DNA from: Acidobacteria bacterium AB60
GTDB lineage: Bacteria > Acidobacteriota > Terriglobia > Terriglobales > Acidobacteriaceae
Direction of reading: 5' to 3'
Assembly (NCBI GenBank): GCA_008682415.1
Contig: VANK01000005.1
Span: forward strand, 186,001-250,000
DNA length: 64,000 bases
Part shown: piece after piece, positions 8,880 to 16,853 of the stretch
Position numbering within the stretch: position 1 is the first letter of the stretch
How the letters are laid out: each line of letters starts with the position of its first letter
Made by a program: the position numbers and the translations under genes
Notes under the pieces: generated by a model
Database searches by the model: none
What the model was told of the DNA's origin: nothing
The model's input: only the letters and a program-made list of their open reading frames with translations

Positions 8880-9217
8880 GCCGGCTTCCACAATCCCACG
8901 GTGTTGCCCTCCGGGTCTGCGAACCATGCGAAGGTTCCGCCGGGAATGGCGACAGGAGGCACGAGAGTCCTGCCGCCGAGTTCCTGCACGCGAGCCAGGG
9001 ACGCGGCGACATCCTCGGTTTGCACATAGAAGTGAGTGAACTGGTGAGGTTCATGGCCTAGTGCCGCGATGTGGCCCTGAATGCCTTCGCTGGAACCAGT
9101 GTTGATGTCGCCCAGCGGGCCGGAATCGATGGCCCAGCCGAACGCGGCGGCGTAGAAGGCGCTGGTGGCCGCCTTGTCCTTACAGCCGATCTCGAAGTGA
9201 ACCACAGGATGACTCAT
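8876..9217 (-). CDS. VOC (glyoxalase/bleomycin-resistance) superfamily protein
   Basis: This 113-residue protein is a single vicinal-oxygen-chelate domain with the usual two beta-alpha-beta-beta-beta modules. It opens with VVHFEIGCKDKAATSAFYAA and closes with FAWFADPEGNTVGLW, a common signature for small VOC proteins whose substrates are usually unknown. The H in VVHFEIG and the E of the DPEGN region are candidate metal ligands. GAGAGGGA lies just upstream of the ATG as a ribosome binding site. Its stop codon overlaps that of rocF on the other strand (TTAG). No substrate can be inferred. Confidence 0.8.
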   Translation of the reverse strand: MSHPVVHFEIGCKDKAATSAFYAAAFGWAIDSGPLGDINTGSSEGIQGHIAALGHEPHQFTHFYVQTEDVAASLARVQELGGRTLVPPVAIPGGTFAWFADPEGNTVGLWKPA

Positions 9218-9301
9218 AGGCGTCCCTCTCAGGGTTGGGAAGTGGATACCAGCCTACTTGACCGGAGGCCACGAGGGGTTGAATTAGTGTGAAATAGAGC
9301 C

Positions 9302-10519
9302 ATGGCCAAGAAGCTGCGGGTAGGAATTTTGTTTGGGGGACGGAGCGGCGAGCACGAGGTCTCGTTGTTGTCGGCCGCCTCTGTGCTCAATGCGATCGAT
9401 CGCAAGAAGTTTGAGGTGGTGCCGATCGGCATCTCCAAGGAGGGCCACTGGCTGGCAGCAGGCGATGCGCGAGGGCTTCTCGAAGGCAAGGAGGCCGCCC
9501 GCGCCGCTGCCACTCAATTACGTGCAGGCGATCCCGAGGCCACCCCGGGTGCACGGCTATTGCAGGAGGGCATGCCCATGCTGCTGGCGCCGGAGCCGCC
9601 GGAAGGGAAGTCTGGCAAACCGGCCCTGACAAGCGATTTAAAGGGCGCATCCCGGCTCGACAGCAAGTCCCTGGATGTCGTCTTTCCTGTGCTGCACGGG
9701 ACCTTTGGCGAGGATGGAACGATCCAGGGATTGTTTGAGCTGGCGGGCATCGCCTATGTGGGATCGGGGGTTCTGGGCTCCGCCGCGGGCATGGACAAGG
9801 ACGTGATGAAGCGCCTCTTTAAAGAAGCGGGCCTGCCAATCGTGAAACACATCACTGTGCTGCGCAGTGACTGGGAGGGCTCGCCGAAGAAGGTAATGGG
9901 AAGAATCGAAGAGTCCTTCAAGTACCCGGTATTCGTGAAGCCCGCGAATCTGGGCTCTTCGGTGGGCATCAGTAAGGCGCATGACCGCAAAGAACTTGCT
10001 CCGGCGTTGGACGAAGCCGCCAGGTTCGACCGCAAGCTGGTGATCGAGCAGGGGGTGGGTGGGCTCAAGCGTGGCGGCAAGCTGGGAACGAAGGCACGCG
10101 AGCTGGAGGTGGCTGTACTTGGGAATGACAAGCCGCAGGCCAGCGTGGTTGGAGAGATCATTCCGGGCAAGGAATTCTACGACTACGAGGCAAAGTATCT
10201 GTCGGAGGGGTCTGTTCCGGTGATTCCCGCCAAGCTGACCCGGGCGGAAGAGAAGCAGGTTCGTGCCATGGCCGTACAGGCATTCCGGGCCTGCGATCTT
10301 TCAGGGTTGGCCCGGGTGGATTTCCTGATGGAGGCGGATGGCAAGCGGCGCATCTACCTGAACGAGGTGAACACGTTGCCGGGCTTCACCAAGATCAGCA
10401 TGTACCCCAAGCTGTGGGAGGCCAGCGGGCTGAGCTACCGGGACCTGATTACGCGCTTAATTGAGCTGGCCCTCGAACGGCAGCAGGAGAAGAACCGTAA
10501 CCGTTACAGCCGGGACTAG
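9302..10519 (+). CDS. ddl: D-alanine--D-alanine ligase
   Basis: The product joins two D-alanines with ATP for peptidoglycan precursor synthesis in the cytoplasm. It begins with the family-typical KLRVGILFGGRSGEHEVSLL and has the ATP-grasp elements FPVLHGTFGEDGTIQG, GSGVLGSAAGMDKDVMK, VFVKPANLGSSVGISKA and the C-terminal YLNEVNTLPGFT. The length of 405 residues exceeds the usual 300-370 because of an insertion around residues 65-120, as in the longer DdlA-type enzymes. It stands alone, not in a mur/fts cluster, between a VOC gene and a small membrane protein gene. Confidence 0.95.
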   Translation: MAKKLRVGILFGGRSGEHEVSLLSAASVLNAIDRKKFEVVPIGISKEGHWLAAGDARGLLEGKEAARAAATQLRAGDPEATPGARLLQEGMPMLLAPEPPEGKSGKPALTSDLKGASRLDSKSLDVVFPVLHGTFGEDGTIQGLFELAGIAYVGSGVLGSAAGMDKDVMKRLFKEAGLPIVKHITVLRSDWEGSPKKVMGRIEESFKYPVFVKPANLGSSVGISKAHDRKELAPALDEAARFDRKLVIEQGVGGLKRGGKLGTKARELEVAVLGNDKPQASVVGEIIPGKEFYDYEAKYLSEGSVPVIPAKLTRAEEKQVRAMAVQAFRACDLSGLARVDFLMEADGKRRIYLNEVNTLPGFTKISMYPKLWEASGLSYRDLITRLIELALERQQEKNRNRYSRD

Positions 10520-10689
10520 CACTCGAGAGCAAAAGACGCCGGGTTCGAGGAACACATGGCGTTCTTCCGGTGTCTAAGGTTGAGGCGGAATAGAATCGCA
10601 TACTGTCCTTCCGCTATTGCTCTGATTTCCCTTGCTTGCCTATGTTGACTGCCCCTGTGCCGTATCCTGAACATTGGGAGAACTCGCCG

Positions 10690-11190
10690 ATGACGCTGCT
10701 CGATGCACCTTCCTACAACGAAGCCCGGGAGCGCCGCAAACGCATCCTTGTCGTCAGCATTTTGAGTGCGTTTGTGGCGTTGGTGATTGGGTCGTGGATC
10801 GCTGCGGGGTGGCCGGTGGACTGGCCCTGGAACTGGTGGGCCCACATGCAAGGCCGAGCGGCGGTGAATACGTTCTTCAAGGATCTGGAGAAGAACGATA
10901 TGGCCGGCGCCTATGGGATCTGGGTGCACGATTCCAAATGGCAGGAGCATAAGGAGAAGCTCGGCAGCTACACGTTCGACCGATTCCAGGAAGACTGGAG
11001 TCCGACAAGCACACAGAATGAATATGGCGCGATCAAGAGCCATGACATCGTGGCGGCACGCATGGCGGGAAACGTCCTCCTGATGGGCATACGGCTCAAC
11101 GGATCGAAGAGCAAGGCGATCTTTCTGAACTACGACCCGCACACACACCAGCTCGGTTTCTCGCCGGTGGAGCTATACCTCGGGCCGTAA
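10690..11190 (+). CDS. Single-pass membrane protein of unknown function
   Basis: The 166-residue product has a charged cytoplasmic N-terminus (NEARERRKR), one transmembrane helix at about residues 20-41 and a Trp-rich juxtamembrane turn (PVDWPWNWW). The soluble remainder resembles the small NTF2-like or DUF4878-like domains that follow membrane anchors in many bacteria (AVNTFFKDLEKNDMAGAYGI); this resemblance is tentative. ATG 10690 is chosen because GGGAG lies 9 nt upstream, and an in-frame start at 10636 is less likely. It follows ddl after 170 nt, so it probably has its own promoter. Confidence 0.65.
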   Translation: MTLLDAPSYNEARERRKRILVVSILSAFVALVIGSWIAAGWPVDWPWNWWAHMQGRAAVNTFFKDLEKNDMAGAYGIWVHDSKWQEHKEKLGSYTFDRFQEDWSPTSTQNEYGAIKSHDIVAARMAGNVLLMGIRLNGSKSKAIFLNYDPHTHQLGFSPVELYLGP

Positions 11191-11197
11191 GGACAGG

Positions 11198-11224
11198 GGT
11201 CAGTGAACAGTGGTCAGTGGTCAG
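11198..11224. repeat. Short degenerate GTCAGTG tandem repeat
   Basis: Between two convergent genes lies a run of CAGTG units (CAGTGAACAGTGGTCAGTGG and following), about four copies with period 6-7. It is probably simple-sequence expansion rather than a functional site. Confidence 0.6.
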
Positions 11225-11233
11225 ATCGAAGAG

Positions 11234-12205
11234 CTAGGCCGTAGCGACACCTGATAATTCCGCACGAGTCTTTTCCAGGCTGGCGACGTCCTCCACGTTG
11301 AGAGCCTTCTGCGCGGAGTCAATCTGCTTCATCAGGCCTGTGAGTACCTTGCCGGGGCCGGCTTCGATGAAGACCTCAGCACCCGCTGTCACAAGCGACT
11401 GCACGCAATCGACCCAACGCACCGCTCCTGTCACCTGCCGGATGAGGGCATCTTTCGTTTCGGTCTTCGTCGTGAGTAATTGTCCGGTCACATTAGCGGC
11501 GACGGGAACCTTCGGATCAGCCAGGGTGATTCCCTCGAGGACCCGGGCAAGTTCTTCCTGAGCGGGCTGCATTAGGGAACAGTGGAATGGAGCGCTTACC
11601 GGTAGCATGACGGCACGCCGCGCTCCTTTTGACTTGCAGATAGCAGCCGCCCTCTCCACGGCAACGAGAGCGCCGGAGATGACTGTCTGGCCCGGCGAGT
11701 TCAGGTTGGCTGGTCCCACAACAAGGCCGGTTTCAGCCGCCGCTTCCGCACATGCCTCGGCTATCTGGACAGCATCGAGCATGAGGACGGCGGCCATCCC
11801 GCCCTCGCCCGCAGGAACGGCCTGCTGCATGGCGCGGCCGCGGGCCTTTACGGCGCGCACTCCGTCGGCGAAGCTCAGGGTGCCCGCGGCAACATGGGCA
11901 GACCACTCGCCAAGAGAATGTCCGGCTGCAAAGGCCGGGGTCACGCCTTCGGCGGAAAGAACCCGAAAAGCCGCGATACTGGCAGTGAGGATTGCTGGCT
12001 GCGTGTTTTCGGTGAGCCGTAGCTGGTCCTCGGGCCCTTCGAAACACAGCTTTGAGATGGGAAAGCCCAATGCCTCATCGGCCTCGGCAAAGGTGGCAGC
12101 GGCTACCGGGAATTGTTGGACAAGTTCGCGGCCCATACCCACAACCTGCGAACCCTGCCCAGGAAACAAAAGCGCGATTTTAGCACTCGTTAGGTTGGAG
12201 CTCAT
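11234..12205 (-). CDS. fabD: Malonyl-CoA:ACP transacylase
   Basis: The 323-residue enzyme moves malonyl from CoA to acyl carrier protein, the entry step of type II fatty-acid synthesis. The N-terminal LLFPGQGSQVVGMG loop and the nucleophile elbow GHSLGE (Ser97) are present, as is the catalytic-histidine block PVSAPFHCSLM. Length is normal. The start is ATG 12205; a TTG one codon upstream is ignored. A TACAAT hexamer on the minus strand ends 8 nt before the start. The gene is divergent from gatB across about 150 nt and is not linked to other fab genes here. Confidence 0.94.
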   Translation of the reverse strand: MSSNLTSAKIALLFPGQGSQVVGMGRELVQQFPVAAATFAEADEALGFPISKLCFEGPEDQLRLTENTQPAILTASIAAFRVLSAEGVTPAFAAGHSLGEWSAHVAAGTLSFADGVRAVKARGRAMQQAVPAGEGGMAAVLMLDAVQIAEACAEAAAETGLVVGPANLNSPGQTVISGALVAVERAAAICKSKGARRAVMLPVSAPFHCSLMQPAQEELARVLEGITLADPKVPVAANVTGQLLTTKTETKDALIRQVTGAVRWVDCVQSLVTAGAEVFIEAGPGKVLTGLMKQIDSAQKALNVEDVASLEKTRAELSGVATA

Positions 12206-12213
12206 CAACGAGG

Positions 12214-12219
12214 ATTGTA
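12214..12219 (-). promoter_or_regulatory. Candidate -10 element just upstream of fabD
   Basis: On the minus strand the hexamer reads TACAAT, with 8 nt between it and the ATG at 12205. A transcript starting about 7 nt downstream would begin at or next to the start codon. No Shine-Dalgarno sequence is evident in between. Confidence 0.45.
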
Positions 12220-12342
12220 TCGTTTGCAGCCCGTTCGGGATGAGGCTGGAGCGCTATGCCGGTGCATTCGAGTGGAAGCCGGCCAAGCACCTGGCGGGAA
12301 ATGGCGGATGTTTTCAGGAAATGCGGCGCTCCGTGCGCAAGC

Positions 12343-12348
12343 TAGAAT
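12343..12348 (+). promoter_or_regulatory. Candidate -10 element just upstream of gatB
   Basis: TAGAAT is followed by only 6 nt before ATG 12355, too little room for a conventional leader with a ribosome binding site. The arrangement mirrors the one at fabD on the other side of the same spacer. Confidence 0.45.
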
Positions 12349-12354
12349 TCTTGT

Positions 12355-13833
12355 ATGCCCGCCGAAGCTGGTTTGTCCCCGGATGTTCTGGCCAAGTATG
12401 AGCCCGTGATCGGACTTGAAGTGCACGTTCAGCTGCTCACGGCAACCAAGGCCTTCTGCGGCTGCGCCAACAGGTTCGGGGCCCCGCCCAACACAAATGT
12501 TTGCCCGGTTTGCCTGGGGCTGCCCGGCGCGCTCCCAGTTCTCAACGCCAAGGCGGTCGAATTCGCGACGGTCGCATCGCTCGCCCTGAGGTGCGCAGTC
12601 CGCGAACGATCCATCTTCGCGCGGAAGAACTACTTTTATCCCGATCTGCCCAAGGGTTATCAGATTTCGCAGTATGACAAGCCGATTGCCGAGCACGGCT
12701 GGATCGAGGTGCCAACGGCGGATGGGAGCATCAAGCGGATCGGCATCACGCGCCTGCACATGGAAGAGGACGCGGGCAAGAGCATCCATGACGGTTTTGC
12801 GGATTCGGCAACGCGCACCTACCTCGACTTGAACCGCTGCGGGACGCCCCTGGTCGAGATTGTCTCTGAGCCCGACATCCGCACACCCGACGAGGCCTTC
12901 GAGTACCTCACCCGGCTCAAGGAGATTCTGCTCTACACCGGGGTGTCGGATTGCAACATGGAGGAAGGATCGCTGCGCTGCGACGCCAACGTAAGCGTCC
13001 GGCCCCGAGGTCAGGAGAAATTCGGCACCAAGGCCGAGGTGAAGAACGTCAACAGTTTCCGCTTCATCCGTGCGGCGCTGGAGTATGAGATCGAGCGGCA
13101 AATTGAGGTGCTGGAGTCCGGAGGCAAGGTGGTGCAGGAGACGCGGTTGTGGAACGCACATGAGGGCCGCACCTACTCCATGCGCTCCAAGGAGCAGGCT
13201 CATGACTACCGCTACTTCCCGGAACCCGATCTTCCCCCCGTGGTTTTGACCAGCGACTTCATCGCGCAGCAGCTCCAGCGGCTGCCGGAGCTGCCGGAGG
13301 CCCGACGCACGCGCATGATCTCCGAATACGACCTCAACGAGAAGGACGCCCGCACGCTGACGAGCTCTCGCGAGTTTGCGGACCGGTTTGAAGCCGCGGC
13401 ACGCACCGCCAGGAATCCGCGGCGGGTGGCGAACCTTCTGCTGAGCGAGATCGGCGGGCGCCTCAAGGCCTTGAATCTGGAGCAGGAGGAATCGCCTATA
13501 TCCATGGCGGGAGTTGTGCTCGCGGCGGACCTGCTGGAGGACGGCAAGATCAGTTCCAAGCAGCTCAAACAGCTCTTCGACGTCTGTTTCGAACGGAATG
13601 AGGATTTTGCTGTTGTCTACGAGCGGGAGAAGCCGGAGCAGATTACCGACACGTCCGCGATCGAGGCCATGATCGAAGAAGTAATCGCTGCCAATCCCAA
13701 GCAGGTGGAGCAGTATCGAGCCGGGAAGAAGACGCTCGCCGGCTTTTTCGTGGGCCAGGTTATGCGCGCCTCCAAGGGGCAGGCAAATCCCGCGCTTCTG
13801 AACGAGCTCGTAACCAAGAAGCTGGAGAGTTGA
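12355..13833 (+). CDS. gatB: Asp-tRNA(Asn)/Glu-tRNA(Gln) amidotransferase subunit B
   Basis: The 492-residue product is the kinase and tRNA-binding subunit of GatCAB, which converts mischarged Glu-tRNA(Gln) or Asp-tRNA(Asn) to the amide form. Family blocks are clear: YEPVIGLEVHVQL near residues 16-28, CGCANRFG with CPVCLGLPG (zinc cysteines), NYFYPDLPKGYQISQYDKP and the GatB signature DCNMEEGSLRCDANVSVR. The C-terminal helical and YqeY-like tail is complete. gatA and gatC are not in this window, so the subunits are encoded separately. Confidence 0.96.
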   Translation: MPAEAGLSPDVLAKYEPVIGLEVHVQLLTATKAFCGCANRFGAPPNTNVCPVCLGLPGALPVLNAKAVEFATVASLALRCAVRERSIFARKNYFYPDLPKGYQISQYDKPIAEHGWIEVPTADGSIKRIGITRLHMEEDAGKSIHDGFADSATRTYLDLNRCGTPLVEIVSEPDIRTPDEAFEYLTRLKEILLYTGVSDCNMEEGSLRCDANVSVRPRGQEKFGTKAEVKNVNSFRFIRAALEYEIERQIEVLESGGKVVQETRLWNAHEGRTYSMRSKEQAHDYRYFPEPDLPPVVLTSDFIAQQLQRLPELPEARRTRMISEYDLNEKDARTLTSSREFADRFEAAARTARNPRRVANLLLSEIGGRLKALNLEQEESPISMAGVVLAADLLEDGKISSKQLKQLFDVCFERNEDFAVVYEREKPEQITDTSAIEAMIEEVIAANPKQVEQYRAGKKTLAGFFVGQVMRASKGQANPALLNELVTKKLES

Positions 13834-13907
13834 GGGCGCTCGGAACCTCGGACGCAAAACCTGCGTAGTACCCGAGAAGTCGCTCTGCGGCCTGCTGGAG
13901 AAGAGAC

Positions 13908-14585
13908 ATGCTTTCGCTTGCGCGTATTGTCGTCCTAAGCACGGTGCCGGCCGTCCTGGCGGCGTGCCTGGGCACTGAGTGCCTCGATGAATTCCCCGCA
14001 CGACCGGGACTGACCGCCAGCATCGTGAGGGTGCATCAGGTGGGCGGCGCAATTGACATCGGTTCCGCTCCCGACGGCGCGGACCTTTCCACGATGGGTG
14101 GCGATATCCACGTCGGCAACTCCGGCGCGTTCGTTCATGCGAAAACCATGGGCGGCGATATCACGGTCGATCAGGCCGCAGGTGTGGTGGATGCTTCAAC
14201 AATGGGCGGCAAGATCAATATCGGACGGACGAGCGGCTCGATCAAAGCCAGCACCATGGCCGGGGACGTAACGGCGCATTTGACCGGCCCCTCGACGGCA
14301 CCCCGCGATGTGACGCTTAGCTCGATGTCGGGCGCCATTCTTCTGACCGTGCCCAAGGACTACGGCATGGAGGTGCAAATCAAGCTGGCATACACCAAAA
14401 ATAGTGAAGGAAAATATCGCGTAATCCAGCACCTCGGTTTGAACGAACGTCAGAGCACAGAATGGGACACCTCTCACGGAGGCAGTCCGCTCAAATACAT
14501 CTATGTGACGGGGCGCGTCGGAAACGGTCAGAATCGCGTAAAGATCGAAACCATCAACGGCGATATCGCGCTCAAACTGGAGTAG
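13908..14585 (+). CDS. Exported lipoprotein with repeated beta-strand (DUF4097-like) motif
   Basis: The 225-residue product has a signal peptide ending in VLAAC, a plausible lipobox with Cys at residue 20. The body is a short repeat array of about 17-20 residues built on the phrase STMGGDI (LSTMGGDIHVG, AKTMGGDITVD, ASTMGGKINIG, ASTMAGDVTAH, LSSMSGAILLT). This is typical of right-handed beta-helix proteins of the DUF4097/adhesin-like type. The C-terminus (VKIETINGDIALKLE) repeats the same logic. Such proteins often face the periplasm, but the specific role is unknown. It lies 74 nt after gatB and is probably independent. Confidence 0.7.
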   Translation: MLSLARIVVLSTVPAVLAACLGTECLDEFPARPGLTASIVRVHQVGGAIDIGSAPDGADLSTMGGDIHVGNSGAFVHAKTMGGDITVDQAAGVVDASTMGGKINIGRTSGSIKASTMAGDVTAHLTGPSTAPRDVTLSSMSGAILLTVPKDYGMEVQIKLAYTKNSEGKYRVIQHLGLNERQSTEWDTSHGGSPLKYIYVTGRVGNGQNRVKIETINGDIALKLE

Positions 14586-14617
14586 CAGGGACTCCTCGAG
14601 AGGCTGAATTTCAGCTT

Positions 14618-14986
14618 CTATTTCAGCTTCAACTCCATCTCAACTTCCTTGCGGGTATCCCAGGAACTCACGGTCTTGACCGGGCTCTTTTTGCCATCCT
14701 TTTCCGCCCAAAGGTCGTAATCCTCGGACATGTTTACCTGGACGAAGCGGAAGCGGCCGTCTTTGGTTGACGTATAGCTGCGGATGGATTTCGATTTGCT
14801 GTTGCGCAGAAATACAGTGGCTCCCAGGACCGGTGCCGAATCGGCATCCACGACTGTACCGTTGACGGCGCGCTGGCCGAGATTCTGCGCGTGGCCGGCA
14901 GGGGTCAGTCGATCGAAACCTGGAAAAACTCCGAACGCAAGGACGGCGAACATCATCCCGGCGGCGAGACGTGCACCGACTTTCAT
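14618..14986 (-). CDS. Exported carboxypeptidase-regulatory-like domain protein
   Basis: The 122-residue product has a signal peptide (residues 1 to about 33, ending around AGHAQ). One Ig-like beta-sandwich domain of the carboxypeptidase regulatory/Cna-B kind follows: VNGTVVDADSAPVLGATVFL, a SYTSTKDGRFRFVQV block and a strand-rich end. Such domains are very common in exported acidobacterial proteins and by themselves say only that the protein is extracytoplasmic. Its ATG overlaps the stop of the upstream LysW-like gene (ATGA), so the two are translationally coupled. Confidence 0.75.
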   Translation of the reverse strand: MKVGARLAAGMMFAVLAFGVFPGFDRLTPAGHAQNLGQRAVNGTVVDADSAPVLGATVFLRNSKSKSIRSYTSTKDGRFRFVQVNMSEDYDLWAEKDGKKSPVKTVSSWDTRKEVEMELKLK

Positions 14987-15183
14987 TCTTCCTCTTCCTC
15001 GTCCTCGTCCAGGTACTCGTCGTCGTCTTCGTCGTCTTCTTCTCCGACGCGGGTTAGTTCGAGGGGTTCGATCCCGACCACCTCATACTCGGTGCCGCAC
15101 TCGTCGCAGGCGACCACGTCGCCCTCCTCCACTTCGTCCAATTCGATATCAAGATCGCTTTCACATTCCGGGCAGCTGGGCAT
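14983..15183 (-). CDS. LysW-like zinc-ribbon protein with acidic tail
   Basis: The 66-residue protein resembles LysW, the amino-group carrier protein that holds 2-aminoadipate or glutamate on its C-terminal Glu during lysine/arginine synthesis. It has one zinc ribbon (C4-x2-C7 and C26-x2-C29) and the LysW-like stretch YEVVGIEPLEL. It then ends with 17 acidic residues among the last 19 (48-66), finishing in five Glu. The classical EDWGE end is replaced by this run, although the last residue is still Glu. ATG 15183 is fixed by a perfect AGGAGG at 15189-15194. No lysX, lysZ or lysY gene is nearby, so the role is open. Confidence 0.75.
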   Translation of the reverse strand: MPSCPECESDLDIELDEVEEGDVVACDECGTEYEVVGIEPLELTRVGEEDDEDDDEYLDEDEEEEE

Positions 15184-15338
15184 CGCCGCCTCCTTTCTTC
15201 TGGCAAAAACTCGCATTGATCCGTGCTGTAGGATGGCGTTACGTGGTAACTACGCTCCGCTAGTTTTAGATGGTACCCGTCGTCAGGTCAAGGGGCACGC
15301 ACGGCCTCAAGCTGCAACTTTTGTGTGGAGATTCCTTC

Positions 15339-16787
15339 ATGAAGATTGCCCCATTGATCCTTCTTTGCGCAACTGGTTTTGCGCCCTGCTTCATGTTCTG
15401 TCAGGCCGACTTCACACAGTATGGGCAGAAGGTCGCGCCCCCAGTCGCGGACCCGAAAATCCAGCGTGCGATCGCAAGCATCGACCCGGCTCGCATTCAT
15501 CAGATGATCGACAAGCTGGTAAGTTTCCAAACCCGCAATACCCTGTCCAGCATGGAACCGGATCTCCCTCCCGGCACCGGCATCCAGGCGGCCGCCGACT
15601 GGATCTTCTCCCAATTCGACGAGATCTCCCGTCAATGTGGTGACTGCCTGGAGGTGAAACGTGACACCTTTGTGGCGGACCCGGCTGGCACCGCCGGTAC
15701 GCCGTGGGCCAATCGCATCCCGAAGCCCACCCGTATCACGAACATTTACGCAATTCTGCGGGGCACTGACCCAGCCCAGGCGAAAAGGATGGTCCTGGTT
15801 ACCGGCCATTACGACTCCCGTGCCAGCAACGTGCTCGATCCCGGGGTGTTTTCGCCCGGCGCCAATGACGATGCCTCCGGCGTGGCTGTTTCTCTGGAAT
15901 GCGCCCGCGCTCTGAGTACGATGCGTTTTCCTTCCAGCATTGTTTTTGTCGCGGTGGCGGGGGAAGAACAGGGGCTGGTCGGCTCCGCGCACCTGGCAAA
16001 ACTCGCCAAAAGCGAAGGTTGGGATCTGGAGGCAGTGCTGAACAACGATATCGTGGGCGGAAATACGACGCCTGGCGACACGTTCCAGCTGAAGAACCGG
16101 GTGCGTGTCTTTTCCGAAGGCGTTCCCACTGCGTCCACGCCGGAGCAGGCGCGCCGAATCCGGGCAGTCGGCGGGGAAGACGATTCGCCGAGCCGACAGG
16201 TCGCGCGCGCTCTTGAAGAGATCAGCGACACGTATTTCCCGGCATCCAGCGCCACTCCCTTCGACGCGTGGATCGTGAACCGTCCGGACCGCTATTTGCG
16301 GGGTGGCGATCATAGCTCCTTCAACCAGGAGGGATTCGCCGCTGTACGGCTCACCGAGTGGCGGGAAGACTACAACCATCAGCATCAGACGGTTGTCCGT
16401 CCGCCCGCGGGGTCAAGCGATCCCGTTCTTGGCGACCTGATTCAGTTTGTAGACTTCTCCTACGTGGCAAAGGTTGCCCGGCTCAATGCGGCCGCCCTGG
16501 CCACGCTGGCCAGTTCTCCGGGAAAACCGGCGAAGGTCACGATTGATACCAGCAAGCTGGACAACAGCACGACCTTCCACTGGGACCCCTCTCCGGGCAA
16601 AGTAGATCATTACGAACTACTTTGGCGGGATACCATTGCGTTCGACTGGCAGTACGTTCAGGCCGTTCCACCCGCCCCCGATTCCGGGCCAGTGACGTTG
16701 ACGATTCCTGTGTCCAAAGACAATGTGGTGTTTGGGGTCCGGGCGGTGGACGCCGGAGCGCACCGCGGACTTGTGGTGGCGCCTTAG
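15339..16787 (+). CDS. Exported M28-family zinc peptidase
   Basis: The 482-residue product has a signal peptide (MKIAPLILLCATGF...CQA) and an M28 aminopeptidase-type catalytic domain. The metal-binding motifs are visible: GHYDSR, SPGANDDASGVA and the catalytic pair in AGEEQGLVGS, with further ligands in LNNDIVGG and YNHQHQT. The last 90 or so residues look like a small beta-sandwich (fibronectin-like, TTFHWDPSPGKVDHYELLWR). The enzyme should act in the periplasm or outside the cell on peptides. The start is ATG 15339, supported by GGAG 8 nt upstream; the frame also opens at 15270. It stands alone. Confidence 0.88.
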   Translation: MKIAPLILLCATGFAPCFMFCQADFTQYGQKVAPPVADPKIQRAIASIDPARIHQMIDKLVSFQTRNTLSSMEPDLPPGTGIQAAADWIFSQFDEISRQCGDCLEVKRDTFVADPAGTAGTPWANRIPKPTRITNIYAILRGTDPAQAKRMVLVTGHYDSRASNVLDPGVFSPGANDDASGVAVSLECARALSTMRFPSSIVFVAVAGEEQGLVGSAHLAKLAKSEGWDLEAVLNNDIVGGNTTPGDTFQLKNRVRVFSEGVPTASTPEQARRIRAVGGEDDSPSRQVARALEEISDTYFPASSATPFDAWIVNRPDRYLRGGDHSSFNQEGFAAVRLTEWREDYNHQHQTVVRPPAGSSDPVLGDLIQFVDFSYVAKVARLNAAALATLASSPGKPAKVTIDTSKLDNSTTFHWDPSPGKVDHYELLWRDTIAFDWQYVQAVPPAPDSGPVTLTIPVSKDNVVFGVRAVDAGAHRGLVVAP

Positions 16788-16853
16788 CAACGATTGCGCT
16801 CTCCCGGGCCGACCACATGACACGAATTGCCGGGTCATTTAACCTGAGTGTCT

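Noticed and set aside
10516..11148. A 210-codon frame antisense to the single-pass membrane protein at 10690
   Set aside because: The plus-strand gene has a good ribosome binding site and a clear transmembrane segment; the antisense product is Arg/His-rich without a motif.
11198..11224. CAGTG repeats as a possible CRISPR array
   Set aside because: The units are only 6-7 nt, degenerate and without spacers; there are no cas genes in the window.
12205..14052. A 615-codon open frame on the minus strand across gatB
   Set aside because: It is antisense to the clear gatB gene, has low-complexity Arg/Leu/Gly-rich composition and no family motif. It arises from GC-rich third positions of the real gene.
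14604..14618. GCTGA-ATT-TCAGC next to the end of the exported Ig-like gene as a terminator
   Set aside because: The stem is only five base pairs and AT-rich, and the following sequence is not a T-run.
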